In this document: piece by piece, positions 8,374-15,452 of the stretch
Position numbering within the stretch: the stretch's first letter is position 1
Layout: each line of letters starts with the position of its first letter
Assembly: GCF_000003605.2 (NCBI RefSeq)
Contig: NW_003139830.1
Coordinates: 4,890 to 20,341, forward strand
Length of the DNA: 15,452 nucleotides
Origin: Saccoglossus kowalevskii
Lineage: Eukaryota; Hemichordata; Enteropneusta; Harrimaniidae
Reading direction: 5' to 3'
Made by a program: the position numbers and the translations under genes
Notes under the pieces: generated by a model
What the model was told of the DNA's origin: nothing
Databases searched by the model: none
Seen by the model: only the letters and a program-made list of their open reading frames with translations

Positions 8374-8639
8374 GAAAGACAAATATATATAACTATTAAA
8401 TGACAAAACATGGCATAATTGGAGGTTAAGTAAGAATGTTGCTGTATTCTAATGCATTAAACGAAGACTGGCAATTCCACACACCCATTAGCAATTAGTT
8501 CGGCTAATTTTTAACAAATCCAAAAGCACTCTCAAAATCACTGATTTGGGCAAAGTAACTACTAAATTTACACTGATTCAGTTATTGGTACTGCCGTGTT
8601 TGTATATATGCTTTTTGTGGAAGAATTTATGTTGTCAAC
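8374..8639. other. Non-coding spacer left of the LINE
   Basis: No gene or motif was recognised. It may include the 5' untranslated region of the LINE, because the element's left edge could not be located. No target-site duplication was identified by eye. Confidence 0.4.
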
Positions 8640-8655
8640 ATGGTGAAACAAACAT

Positions 8656-9416
8656 AGTTTGATCAGCTGAAGAAGTCCCTGGAAAGTGTTGCAAAGCAGG
8701 AAGACTTGGATGGGGCAATCAAGTCTCTGGAATATATAACTTGGCAACTAGATGATATGCAGAAAAGTAACATGTACTAACAAGAGACTGTGAAGATGCT
8801 GCTTGCCAAGATAGTGAAATTAGAAGAGGTAAACGTGAAAAAAGAAAAAAAGAATTCTTCAGAAGGAACACGTGTTGATGAGCTTGAACAAAACAGCAAA
8901 ATTCAGAATGTAATCATATCTGGCCTACCAGTTCAACCATTTCAGTGCTACTGAGGTTGTTACAGACAAAAGCTATGCTGAGGTAGCAATAAATGACACC
9001 AAAGCATCCATGGCGAAGAGGAGGAATGTGTGTGACAAACTCGGTGGAAGAACAGGCTCTGAATTTCTTCAAAAAGGATCTACATGTACATGTTAAACCT
9101 AATGAGATTGACGCTGTCAACATCTTACCTCGAAAGTCACGAAAGAAGGACATCTTGGTGCGTTTTGTCTCAAGGCGCAGTAAGGCAAGATTCATGGGTA
9201 GTAAGAAGAATCTTAAAGATAAAGGTAATAAAATCTATATCAATGAACATCTAACTAACAGAACAGCACTGATCTTCTAGCGATCGCGTGAAATCTGGTA
9301 CTATCCAGGCTGCCTAGACTCGGAATTGTAAAGTTTATGTAAAAACCCTTGGAGAACAGGGAAAAGTGCTTAATATCACCTCTATGGCTGATTTCCAGGC
9401 ACATTGTTTGTGTTAA
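8656..9416 (+). pseudogene. LINE ORF1 remnant (coiled coil plus RNA-binding-type C-terminal domain)
   Basis: The segment starts after a TAG at 8655-8657 with FDQLKKSLESVAKQEDLDGA, followed by a charged helix (MLLAKIVKLEEVNVKKEKK) interrupted by a TAA after KSNMY. Then comes ELEQNSKIQNVIISGLPV, typical of the start of the RRM-like domain of LINE ORF1 proteins. A stop after QPFQCY and frame changes follow. The frame at 8993-9280 carries NFFKKDLHVHVKPNEIDAVN, KDILVRFVSRRSKARFM and NKIYINEHLTNRTALIF, the conserved ORF1 C-terminal pattern. A last piece in another frame (KVYVKTLGEQGKVLNITSM) ends at the TAA at 9414-9416. Intact ORF1 proteins coat the element RNA and form trimers through the coiled coil. 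Confidence 0.75.
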
Positions 9417-9602
9417 TATTTTGCTTGAAAAAGGTTTAATATGTAAATAACGGGTGATAGACGAAATACTTGTTTATTTTCCAATTCCCTGTACCATTAT
9501 ATATGTGATACATGTATCAATCATATATTTTTATTTTCAACATTAACATATGATATTTTCATGTAGTATGTATCCAAAAACGTTGGAACTAATTCCATCT
9601 AG

Positions 9603-9740
9603 TGTGACATATGTAATTTGTGGGTTCATCAAAAATGTGCGAAAATGTATTCTTATGAATTATATAGTTATGATCATAATTCTGCATGGTACTGTTATAG
9701 TTGTGTAATGGATTCACTTCCCTTTTGTAATTTGATTGTC
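9603..9740 (+). pseudogene. LINE ORF2 N-terminus: PHD-like zinc finger
   Basis: From 9603 the frame reads CDICNLWVHQKCAKMYSYEL, then WYCYSCVMDSLPFCNL. Cys-x2-Cys, a Trp-Val-His-x2-Cys core and a final Trp-Tyr-Cys-x2-Cys are the second half of a PHD-type finger, as seen at the start of ORF2 in some CR1-like elements. The first zinc ligands would lie upstream of 9603 and are not clear. A frameshift between about 9735 and 9752 separates this piece from the endonuclease frame, which resumes with NADVPDSLYDIYGKF. Confidence 0.6.
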
Positions 9741-9745
9741 TCATT

Positions 9746-10579
9746 AATGCAGATGTGCCAGATAGTCTTTATGATATCTATGGTAAATTTTCCAATCAAA
9801 ATTTTCAACCATACAAATATACAGATTACAATATTAATGATCGCAATACAGCTATAGATCCTGATAACAATTTCTTTAACCATATTAATACTGATTCAAT
9901 GTATTACACTGATCAGCAGTTAGCAGTAATTTCAAAACAGTTTAATCAGGGCTTATCAATTATTTATTTCAATTCCCGGGGTCTGCACACAAATTTTGAT
10001 AATATTGACTACCTTCAAGATAAATCAGATTTTGATGTCATTGCATTATCAGAAACTTGCGGGAAACCTAATGATGCAGGAAATTATAAAATGCCAGTAT
10101 ATAAGTCTTATGCTGCTTGTGTTACCGTTCAACTTGTTGTGATGATGAATATTAATATTTATATTTCTTGTATTCATCGTGCTCCTGGCACTGATATACA
10201 TATTATCAGCAAGTATGTGGAGAAATTGCTTGCTAAACTAAATAATAAAAAAACATTTGTTTGTGGTGATTTCAACATTGATTAGTTAAAATGTGACAGT
10301 AATTCACCTATTAATAATTTTGTTAACTAATAATTCAGTGGTGGGGTATTTTCAATGATAACCAGACCTACTAGGGTAACCGAATACAGCAATACAATTA
10401 TTGATAATATATTTACTTCTGTGCTTTTTGCTAGTACAACCTGTGGTATTCTTATCAATGATATCACTGACCACCTTCCTATATTTGCAAATATTGCCTG
10501 TGATGTAAATTATGAACAAGAGGCCATCAGGTATATTGAAAAAAACGTTCCATTACTAATGCGAATCTTCACAATTTAA
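9746..10579 (+). pseudogene. LINE ORF2 apurinic-type endonuclease domain, broken
   Basis: The enzyme nicks target DNA to prime reverse transcription. The open part to 10285 includes LSIIYFNSRGLHTNFDNIDY and DFDVIALSETCG (catalytic Glu in SET). A stretch after YKSYAAC is missing the usual Gly-rich strand, so roughly 30-40 residues appear deleted. IHRAPGTD and VCGDFNID (10268-10282) follow, and a TAG interrupts at 10283. The domain resumes at about 10355 with ITRPTRVTEYSNTIIDNIFT and ends with ITDHLPIFA, which holds the catalytic Asp-His at 10469-10474. All main motifs are present but the frame is interrupted. Confidence 0.88.
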
Positions 10580-12497
10580 GAGAAGATCTTAGAAATGGTA
10601 ATTGGAATGATGTTATGATTATTCTTGATCCCAATGTTGCATGTCGAAGGTTTATGAATACGTTAAACACTGTGGATAAACACTGTCCCAGAAAGATAAT
10701 TGTCATAAAATCTAGGAAGAAAGATAAACCTTGGATAACCAGTAGCCTAAAAAATGCATAAATTAAAAAGAATCATTTATATAAAAAAATTAAATACCAG
10801 ACCTCTGCTGCTGAGACTAAATATACAAATTTTAAAAATAAACTTCTATTTTTCGAAATGCAGTAAAATTATATTAAAGTAAGCAAATATGTGATTATTT
10901 CAATAATATAAAAGGGACTTGGAAAGTCATTAATAATATTATAAAAAATGTGCATTGTCCATTCTGAAGATGTTTTAAGTGTGGGGATACCCTTCTACGG
11001 GATAAATACAGTATTGCTAATTTTTTTTGTAAATATTGGCTCTGATTTAGCTAAAGAAATTCCAAATAGTGGAATTGACTTCAATTCTTACATGACTATT
11101 ACTGTTTGAGATTCAATATACCTGAGTGAAGTGACTTCATTAGAAATTGCTGGTGAAACTGCTAAGTTTAAAAGTAAACATTCTGTTGGATGTGATGATA
11201 TAGATATGTATACTGTTAAAGATATTATGCCTGCTATTTTAGAACGATTTAAACATATTCGTAATTGTAGATTTACTTCTGGAGTATTTCCTGATTTAAC
11301 AAAACGGTATTTTTCAACTACAGACCAGTATCGTTGCTTCCTCAGTTTTCTAAGATTAATTGGTTTTATAAACGAACATACTGTACTATATAAGGTTCAA
11401 TATGGTTTTATAAACAATATGTAAACTGCTATGGCTTTAAAAAAATTAACTGAAGAAATCACGTCCTCCATGAACTCTGCTATGTATACAGTTGGTGTTT
11501 TCATCGAACTAAAAAGGCGTTCGACATTAGAGATCACAAAATCCTAGTCCAAAACATATGTAATTATGGGATACAAGGTGTTGCCTATTCTGTATTGCAG
11601 GTCTGTATTGATGGTATAAGTCATGGCGTTCCGCAAGGTTCAATCCTTGGACCAACATTTATTTATACTATATGTAAATGATATTTGCAATGTATCACAA
11701 TAGTTAAAGGTTATTCTATATGCAGATGATGCTAACATATTTCTATCTGGCAAAGATCTGAAAAAAAGTGTGTGAATCAGTATCCAGAGAGATGAAGAAG
11801 TTACACGTATGGTTTATGGCTAACAAATTATCTTTGAATATTTCTAAAACTAACTACATGATTTTCTATTGTAAAAATGTAAACAGTGTCCATCCAATCA
11901 AAATCAAGAACTGGACTTTAAATTCCAGTGAAAAGAACAAAATATTCAGATTAAAGTTGCTAAAAAAACTTAGGTATTCTTTGCAAATTGAAATACCTGT
12001 TAGACACATCTGTACTCAAAAATCTGTATTTAACCCTTATATTGCCATAACTTGTGTATTGTTGTGAAATCTGGGGTAATACATATAAAACTACTCTAAA
12101 TTGTTTATTTTCACTCCAAAAGAAAGCTATAAGAATTGTTACAAAAGAGGGATGCTTTTGTCATACAAAACCATTATTTTATAAACTAAATGTATTAAAT
12201 GTATATGATCTAATTAAATTAGGAACCATGCTTGTAATGTGTAATGTTCATCATAAACAAGTCCCAGAAAACATCTTGAAGTACTCTACAAATACCCATG
12301 AAGTACTCAGCCATAGTACAAGACAACATTTAGATTTCTGTACACAATATAGAAGAACTACTCTCAAGTCAATGTGTATGTCATGTTATGGAGTCAAACT
12401 TTGGAATAATATCAAAAATGATATCAAATATTGCAATAGTCTAAAAAATAAACACTACTATGTAAAGATACTGTTAGATAAATACAATATCGAATAA
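10557..12497 (+). pseudogene. LINE ORF2 reverse transcriptase and C-terminal region, broken
   Basis: The linker reads NLREDLRNGNWNDVM, then DKPWITSSLKNA before a stop. The RT fingers appear at 11131 with SKHSVGCDDIDMYTVKDIMP. The usual Arg-Pro-Val/Ile-Ser stretch is eroded to TDQYRCFLSFL, with the preceding strand deleted. NEHTVLYKVQYGF follows, then FIELKKAFDIRDHK (first catalytic Asp, one residue missing), GVPQGSILGP (11625-11654), LFILYVNDI and LYADDANIFL, with YADD at 11719-11730. The thumb (HVWFMANKLSLNISKTNYMI) lies at about 11768-12067. The terminal segment 12054-12497 is open, with WGNTYKT, FSLQKKAIRIVT and a Cys-rich end. At least five frame breaks exist. The catalytic Asp codons survive, but the protein could not be made. 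Confidence 0.92.
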
Positions 12498-12706
12498 CTG
12501 CAGTAACTAAGTGTCTATATAACTTATTTTGTCAATTATTTCACTTTTAATTCTCTGTATATTATTTGCCATGCCAAAATCATCACATCCACTATCTTGT
12601 CGTTTACTTAAAAGCAATGCTTCTTGTTGCCCCCTTTTCTATTACTGATATATATATTTTCTATTCTTTTTGTATGTCACATTTAGCGCTATAGAAATAA
12701 AAGGAT

Positions 12707-12724
12707 TTGTTATTGTTATTGTTA
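12707..12724 (+). repeat. LINE 3' tail, (TTGTTA)3
   Basis: Three exact TTGTTA units follow the motif agcgctatagaaataaaagg. Elements of the CR1/L2-like group end in short tandem units of this kind instead of a poly(A) tail, which places the right boundary of the LINE here within a few bases. Confidence 0.8.
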
Positions 12725-12914
12725 CTATCGATAATTATATTTAATTTTCATGTGTACTATGTTTTCATTCGAGGTTTATTTTTATTTTTCATTTATATTT
12801 ATTTTAATACATACACACTCAAATTATTAATAAGAGAATGTATCATATAAACTGGAAAAAGAAAGCATTACTAACCCTAATCGCCCTTGCGTTCCCGAGC
12901 AAAAAAAGTCGAGG
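12725..12914. other. Non-coding AT-rich spacer
   Basis: No gene or repeat boundary was recognised between the LINE tail and the SINE-like segment. The region is very T-rich near 12770-12805. Confidence 0.5.
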
Positions 12915-13005
12915 CCAAAAACGAACGATTTCGTTTTGGGACGTGAACCCTGGACGTAAAATAAATTGCTTCCTTTGCCTTGACCAATAGTCACCAGCCG
13001 TCATG
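12915..13005 (-). repeat. tRNA-like SINE head (pol III A and B boxes), minus strand
   Basis: On the minus strand TGACTATTGGTCAAGGC resembles a tRNA D-arm/A box (plus positions 12977-12993). GGTTCACGTCC (12939-12949) fits the B box and T-loop, and its GGG and CCC flanks can pair as a T stem. The boxes are about 34 bases apart, as in tRNA genes. The anticodon arm is not recognisable, so this is not a functional tRNA. Downstream on the minus strand lies a ccaaaacgaa/ttcgttttgg hairpin (12915-12939). The simplest reading is a tRNA-derived SINE, and its 3' end was not located. Confidence 0.35.
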
Positions 13006-13130
13006 GTGGAATGGGACTTAACCAATTTGTACTCATGAATGAAATTCGAATTACTCACTTTTGAGGGTGTCATAATAAGCGAGAATGAAAACCATGATTA
13101 TGTTTACAGCAAGCGACCCGACGGTCGAAA

Positions 13131-13455
13131 TAGCTCCGCTGTCTTCATTATCATGGACAAGAATCATTAAAGTGGCATTGTGGTTGACGGTTTCGGACTA
13201 TTTGTCGAAAATAAAATTCTTTACCAAAAATGACAAAAATATTCACTAAAAATATAAATTTGCATATTTTGACACAAACTTAACAAATCTGACAGAGGAC
13301 CACCGCAAGTACTTTTGATACAAATATGAATGTAATTTGTTAGGTACTTTTGAAGAAGAAGTCGTTTAAAGAAAAAAATTCACGCGGGACGGACAACGCT
13401 GGAGAGACCCCATACCAACAGCTCCGCTGGGTCATCTGCGATGACAGCGGAGCTA
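13131..13455. mobile_element. MITE candidate, 325 bp, TA-flanked terminal inverted repeats
   Basis: The left end tagctccgctgtcttc (13131-13146) and the reverse complement of the right end (13440-13455, tagctccgctgtcatc) match at 15 of 16 positions. The outermost TA at each end could be the TA target duplication of Tc1/mariner-type elements, leaving GCTCCGCTGTC as the terminus. The interior is AT-rich and non-coding, as expected of a non-autonomous element moved by a transposase in trans. A third copy of the terminal motif lies just inside the right end (13420-13429). No transposase coding was seen. Confidence 0.5.
13420..13454. repeat. Hairpin at the right end of the MITE
   Basis: agctccgctg (13420-13429) pairs with cagcggagct (13445-13454). 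tcatc pairs with gatga inside, after a two-base bulge, and the loop is tgc. The terminal motif is therefore duplicated in inverted orientation at the right end only. This may aid transposase recognition or may record an internal rearrangement. Confidence 0.75.
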
Positions 13456-14130
13456 AAAAGGGAAGAACTCGAACATACTTGTGCGTAAAGTCATTTTTGG
13501 CTTGACCAAGACCTTAGGTCCTTATTCTGCATGTTATAATGCACATACCTAAGGGGCCAAATAGCCAAAATAGTTTTATTGTCATTCATCTGTATGTTCA
13601 GCCATACTCGTGATCTAGTATACTTCGAGAAGATTTGTATCGTGGCAATTAAACACATTTTGATGAACATTAACCATAATTAAAAGAACAAAAACACAAA
13701 AGTACATGTTCTCAAGATAAAACATAGGGACATGAACGTTTCATAAATGTGTTTATTGATAGTATATTTATGGAATAATGTAACCAACTTCATGCCACCT
13801 GCACCAACTGGCTTAGTGGAAAAACACTTGTCTAAAATGTGGTAAAAAGTGCCAGCGTCAACATCTGTGTTCTGGCTTTTTATTTGCAACGACCCCTTTC
13901 ATTTCATCGTGTGCCGAATGGCATGATAACTATTTACCTAAAATTGATGCATTTAAAGGAAATGTTCATACTGCTAGAATTCCTTGCGACAGTTTGATTC
14001 GTGTTACCGGTGATGGACATAATTTCATGTCCGCAATACATGTGCGTTTCATTAATTTACCTTATAAAAAAAAAATCGCATTTTTTGATGAATGATAACA
14101 AATGAATTACTTAGATTCATCGGATCTTGT
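13456..14130. other. Probable 3' flank or 3' UTR of the receptor gene
   Basis: This lies downstream of the receptor stop on the minus strand. A minus-strand AATAAA (TTTATT on the plus strand, 13879-13884) about 250 bases after the stop could be its polyadenylation signal, and a second TTTATT occurs at 13752-13757. No other gene was recognised. The minus-strand open frame at 13680-13889 ends in a Phe-rich, T-run-derived tail and has no motif. Confidence 0.35.
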
Positions 14131-14505
14131 TCATAGCCCCGCAGATGTATTTAACGTTACGCTAGTCACTCCAAACATGAACCGACATTGTAATATCCGT
14201 ACATACGCACTACGAAAGTCTTTTTTGTAGGCGTAAAGAACAGGGTTAACCGCCGAGTTGGAAAACCCGAGCCATAAAAACACTTCCACCGCCTGCAATG
14301 GCACACAGGAACAAAGTGAGTTCGTCAGCATTGCAGCAAAGAACGGCATCCAAAAAATCATTAGAACTATTATAATCAATACCATCGTTTTAATTACTTT
14401 CATTTCACCAGGCTGCAAGAAACGCTCGTGACCTTGCACATGTGTTCCGGTTTCTCTGTTTGCAGTAACAGGTGCGTCATTGCGAAAACGTTGCTTTCGC
14501 AGCAC
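14131..14505 (-). CDS. Rhodopsin-family (class A) GPCR, last coding exon with TM6, TM7 and helix 8
   Basis: The 124-codon frame ends at a TGA (14133-14131) and encodes the C-terminal end of a seven-transmembrane receptor. A basic third-loop end (GEMKVIKT, residues 33-40) leads into TM6 with FWMP (51-54), the CWxP-type switch. A short third extracellular loop has two Cys (65, 67). TM7 carries WLGFSNSAVNPVLYAY, with NPxxY at 87-91. Helix 8 is KKDFRSAYVRIL, with a possibly palmitoylated Cys 107. The TM7/helix 8 pattern resembles aminergic and adenosine-type receptors, but the ligand cannot be told. A TAA at 14508-14506 closes the frame upstream and TM1-TM5 are absent to the window edge, so this is an exon with the rest beyond 15452. 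Candidate acceptors are tttcttgcag just before CCTGGTGAAATG (exon start ~14412) and ctgcaaacag near 14455. The frame has no stops, so the exon is probably live. Confidence 0.85.
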   Translation of the reverse strand: MLRKQRFRNDAPVTANRETGTHVQGHERFLQPGEMKVIKTMVLIIIVLMIFWMPFFAAMLTNSLCSCVPLQAVEVFLWLGFSNSAVNPVLYAYKKDFRSAYVRILQCRFMFGVTSVTLNTSAGL

Positions 14506-14538
14506 TTATTAAATTCAGTGGTGTCAGCCGTAATCATT

Positions 14539-14717
14539 TGAATATTATTGAATATGTACGCATATTTGTAACTTAATAATGTGCGACTCGTGACGATATT
14601 CTACGCCTGTAAGTTACGGCATGAATTATTTACACCTTGTGAGATCACCTGGGAGCCTTAATATGAATTATTGCACAGAAATCTTGTTTTACCCTATGTG
14701 TGTAAATACTGTAGTGA
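14539..14717 (+). repeat. 179-bp direct duplication, copy 1
   Basis: It begins tgaatattattgaatatgta and ends tactgtagtga. It matches 15274-15452 base for base with four substitutions and no gaps (97.8 percent identity), offset by exactly 735 bases. It lies just upstream of the receptor exon, in its presumed intron. Confidence 0.95.
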
Positions 14718-14859
14718 AACGGCTGCACAATAATAAAAAAACAACAATTTGGCTTCTCGATGACATCTACCAATGTCAACACTCATAAACAAGGTCAAAC
14801 ATGTTTCTAAAACATTAACAATAGATACCAAACGCCTGGTCGTACTAATGATATTGGTA
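14718..14859. other. Non-coding spacer
   Basis: AT-rich DNA between the duplicated segment and the palindrome array. Nothing was recognised in it. Its counterpart, if the duplication continues, would lie beyond the window edge. Confidence 0.5.
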
Positions 14860-15037
14860 GCTTACATGTAAGCTAGGCTATTGCCATTATACCTGTGTAC
14901 ATGGTGGAGTGGTTTTAACACTTCGCTTACATGCAAGCTAACCATGGACATCTATGGTCAGCTTACATGTAAGCCAGCCTATTTCCACAATACCAGTGAG
15001 CATTGTGGACTATTGAACACGCCGCTTACATGCAAGC
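14860..15037 (+). repeat. Two ~100-bp tandem units with alternating GCTTACATGTAAGC palindromes
   Basis: The perfect 14-bp palindrome GCTTACATGTAAGC lies at 14860-14873 and 14961-14974. Its one-base variant GCTTACATGCAAGC lies at 14925-14938 and 15024-15037. Spacing alternates 65, 36 and 63 bases, giving a period of 99-101 bp. Intervening DNA is also related between units (ctattgccattatacc and ctatttccacaatacc; catggtgga and cattgtgga). The array is therefore two diverged tandem copies. The plus-strand open frame at 14881-15183 (with repeated LTCK) is a product of this repetition. Confidence 0.85.
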
Positions 15038-15183
15038 AAATGGAAATTTACTACCGGCAGTGTACAGTGTGGAACGGTTATTATGACAAATATATGCCTT
15101 TGAACCATGTTATTCGCGCGGTTTGTGTACAGTTTTGTTTTTGTGAAGAAGTCTGCGATAGATTTCTATGCAAAACGCTATGA

Positions 15184-15209
15184 TTTGACACATTTTGCAC
15201 TGTGTCAAA
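15184..15209. repeat. 9-bp perfect hairpin
   Basis: tttgacaca (15184-15192) and tgtgtcaaa (15201-15209) are exact complements around an 8-base loop. It sits between the palindrome array and the second duplicated copy. No function is inferred. Confidence 0.7.
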
Positions 15210-15234
15210 AGAAATTTCACTTCGTTCAATACAT

Positions 15235-15274
15235 GTGTGATGGTACGTTGTACGTACGTGTGATAGTACGTTGT
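15235..15274 (+). repeat. Two 23-bp tandem units next to the duplication breakpoint
   Basis: gtgtgatggtacgttgt (15235-15251) and gtgtgatagtacgttgt (15258-15274) match at 16 of 17 positions, with a palindromic gtacgtac between them. The second unit ends at the first base of the 179-bp duplicate, so this small tandem repeat marks the junction. Confidence 0.8.
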
Positions 15275-15452
15275 GAATATTATTGAATATGTACGCATAT
15301 TTGAAACTTAATAATGTGCGACTCGTGACGATATTCTACGCCTGTAAGATACGACATGAATTATTTACACCTTGTGAGATCACCTGGGAGCCTTAATATG
15401 AATTATTGCACAGAAATCTTGTTTTACCCTATGTGTGTAAATACTGTAATGA
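15274..15452 (+). repeat. 179-bp direct duplication, copy 2 (cut by the window edge)
   Basis: Same orientation as 14539-14717, differing at four positions (toward the end of catattTgta, two in aagttacggc, and one in gtagtga). The match is still running at the last base of the window, so the duplicated segment is probably longer. Confidence 0.95.

Larger units (their letters stand above)
8640..12724 (+). mobile_element. Decayed near full-length LINE retrotransposon (CR1/L2-like, jockey group)
   Basis: In order the element contains ORF1 remnants (about 8656-9416), a PHD-like finger, an apurinic-type endonuclease, a reverse transcriptase, a C-terminal conserved region ending at the TAA at 12495-12497, a roughly 210-base 3' UTR, and a tail of exactly three TTGTTA units (12707-12724). 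This is the layout of non-LTR retrotransposons that integrate by target-primed reverse transcription. APE endonuclease plus short-repeat tail fits the CR1/L2/Rex1-like branch, but the exact clade needs a tree. Many stops, frameshifts and internal deletions show the copy is dead. The left boundary is uncertain. Confidence 0.93.

Noticed and set aside
9695-9883. Minus-strand Ile-rich frame inside the LINE
   Set aside because: Shadow of the endonuclease coding on the plus strand.
12937-13000. Functional tRNA gene on the minus strand
   Set aside because: Box A and B match, but no acceptor stem or anticodon arm can be folded.
14881-15183. Plus-strand 100-codon frame with repeated LTCK
   Set aside because: It follows the palindrome-bearing tandem units; the recurring tetrapeptide comes from the DNA repeat and there is no domain.
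14539-15452. Direct repeats as LTRs of a retrotransposon
   Set aside because: Although the copies start with TG, only 556 bases separate them, with no primer binding site, polypurine tract or gag/pol coding. A simple duplication fits better.

Overview
The window reads as nuclear DNA of an invertebrate animal, probably marine. It is AT-rich and gene-poor, coding segments look like single exons bounded by splice-type signals, repeats are abundant, and there are no operons, ribosome binding sites or compact bacterial genes. The best host-gene evidence is an exon of a rhodopsin-like G protein-coupled receptor. The other recognisable protein coding is transposon debris: a LINE retrotransposon and a Crypton-type tyrosine recombinase. 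I cannot name the species or phylum from sequence alone; mollusc, lancelet, hemichordate and cnidarian would all fit.

Layout, left to right. Positions 1-2840 hold no convincing gene. They contain a 20-bp AT palindrome, a G10 run, a possible promoter (E-box plus ATGGCGG motifs near 1790-2000), a (TAA)n-tailed minus-strand repeat end near 2145-2181, and a weak acidic reading frame on the minus strand near 1373-1567. Positions 2840-4800 are a nest of old direct repeats, including a 270-280 bp unit present twice and repeated modules centred on RFX/X-box-like motifs. Positions 4800-6430 are mostly featureless apart from a 12-bp hairpin. Positions 6431-6807 hold the broken 3' coding part of a Crypton-like tyrosine recombinase. 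Positions 7089-7583 (minus) hold an intact 164-codon frame with no assigned family. A compound microsatellite (7681-7790) and a perfect 24-bp hairpin (8321-8373) follow.

From about 8640 to 12724 lies a decayed, near full-length LINE of the CR1/L2-like (jockey) group. It has ORF1 remnants, a PHD-like finger, an apurinic-type endonuclease, a reverse transcriptase with GVPQGS and YADD motifs, a C-terminal region, and a 3' tail of three TTGTTA units. To its right are a tRNA-like SINE head (minus), a 325-bp MITE candidate with near-perfect terminal inverted repeats, and the last coding exon of the receptor (14131-14505, minus). The receptor's earlier exons would lie beyond the right edge. The final 950 bases contain a 179-bp direct duplication of the DNA just upstream of that exon, 97.8 percent identical and cut by the window edge. 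Between the two copies lie two 100-bp units carrying alternating GCTTACATGTAAGC palindromes.

The genes show no sign of working together. This is a receptor-gene flank or intergenic interval that has accumulated several unrelated transposable elements.
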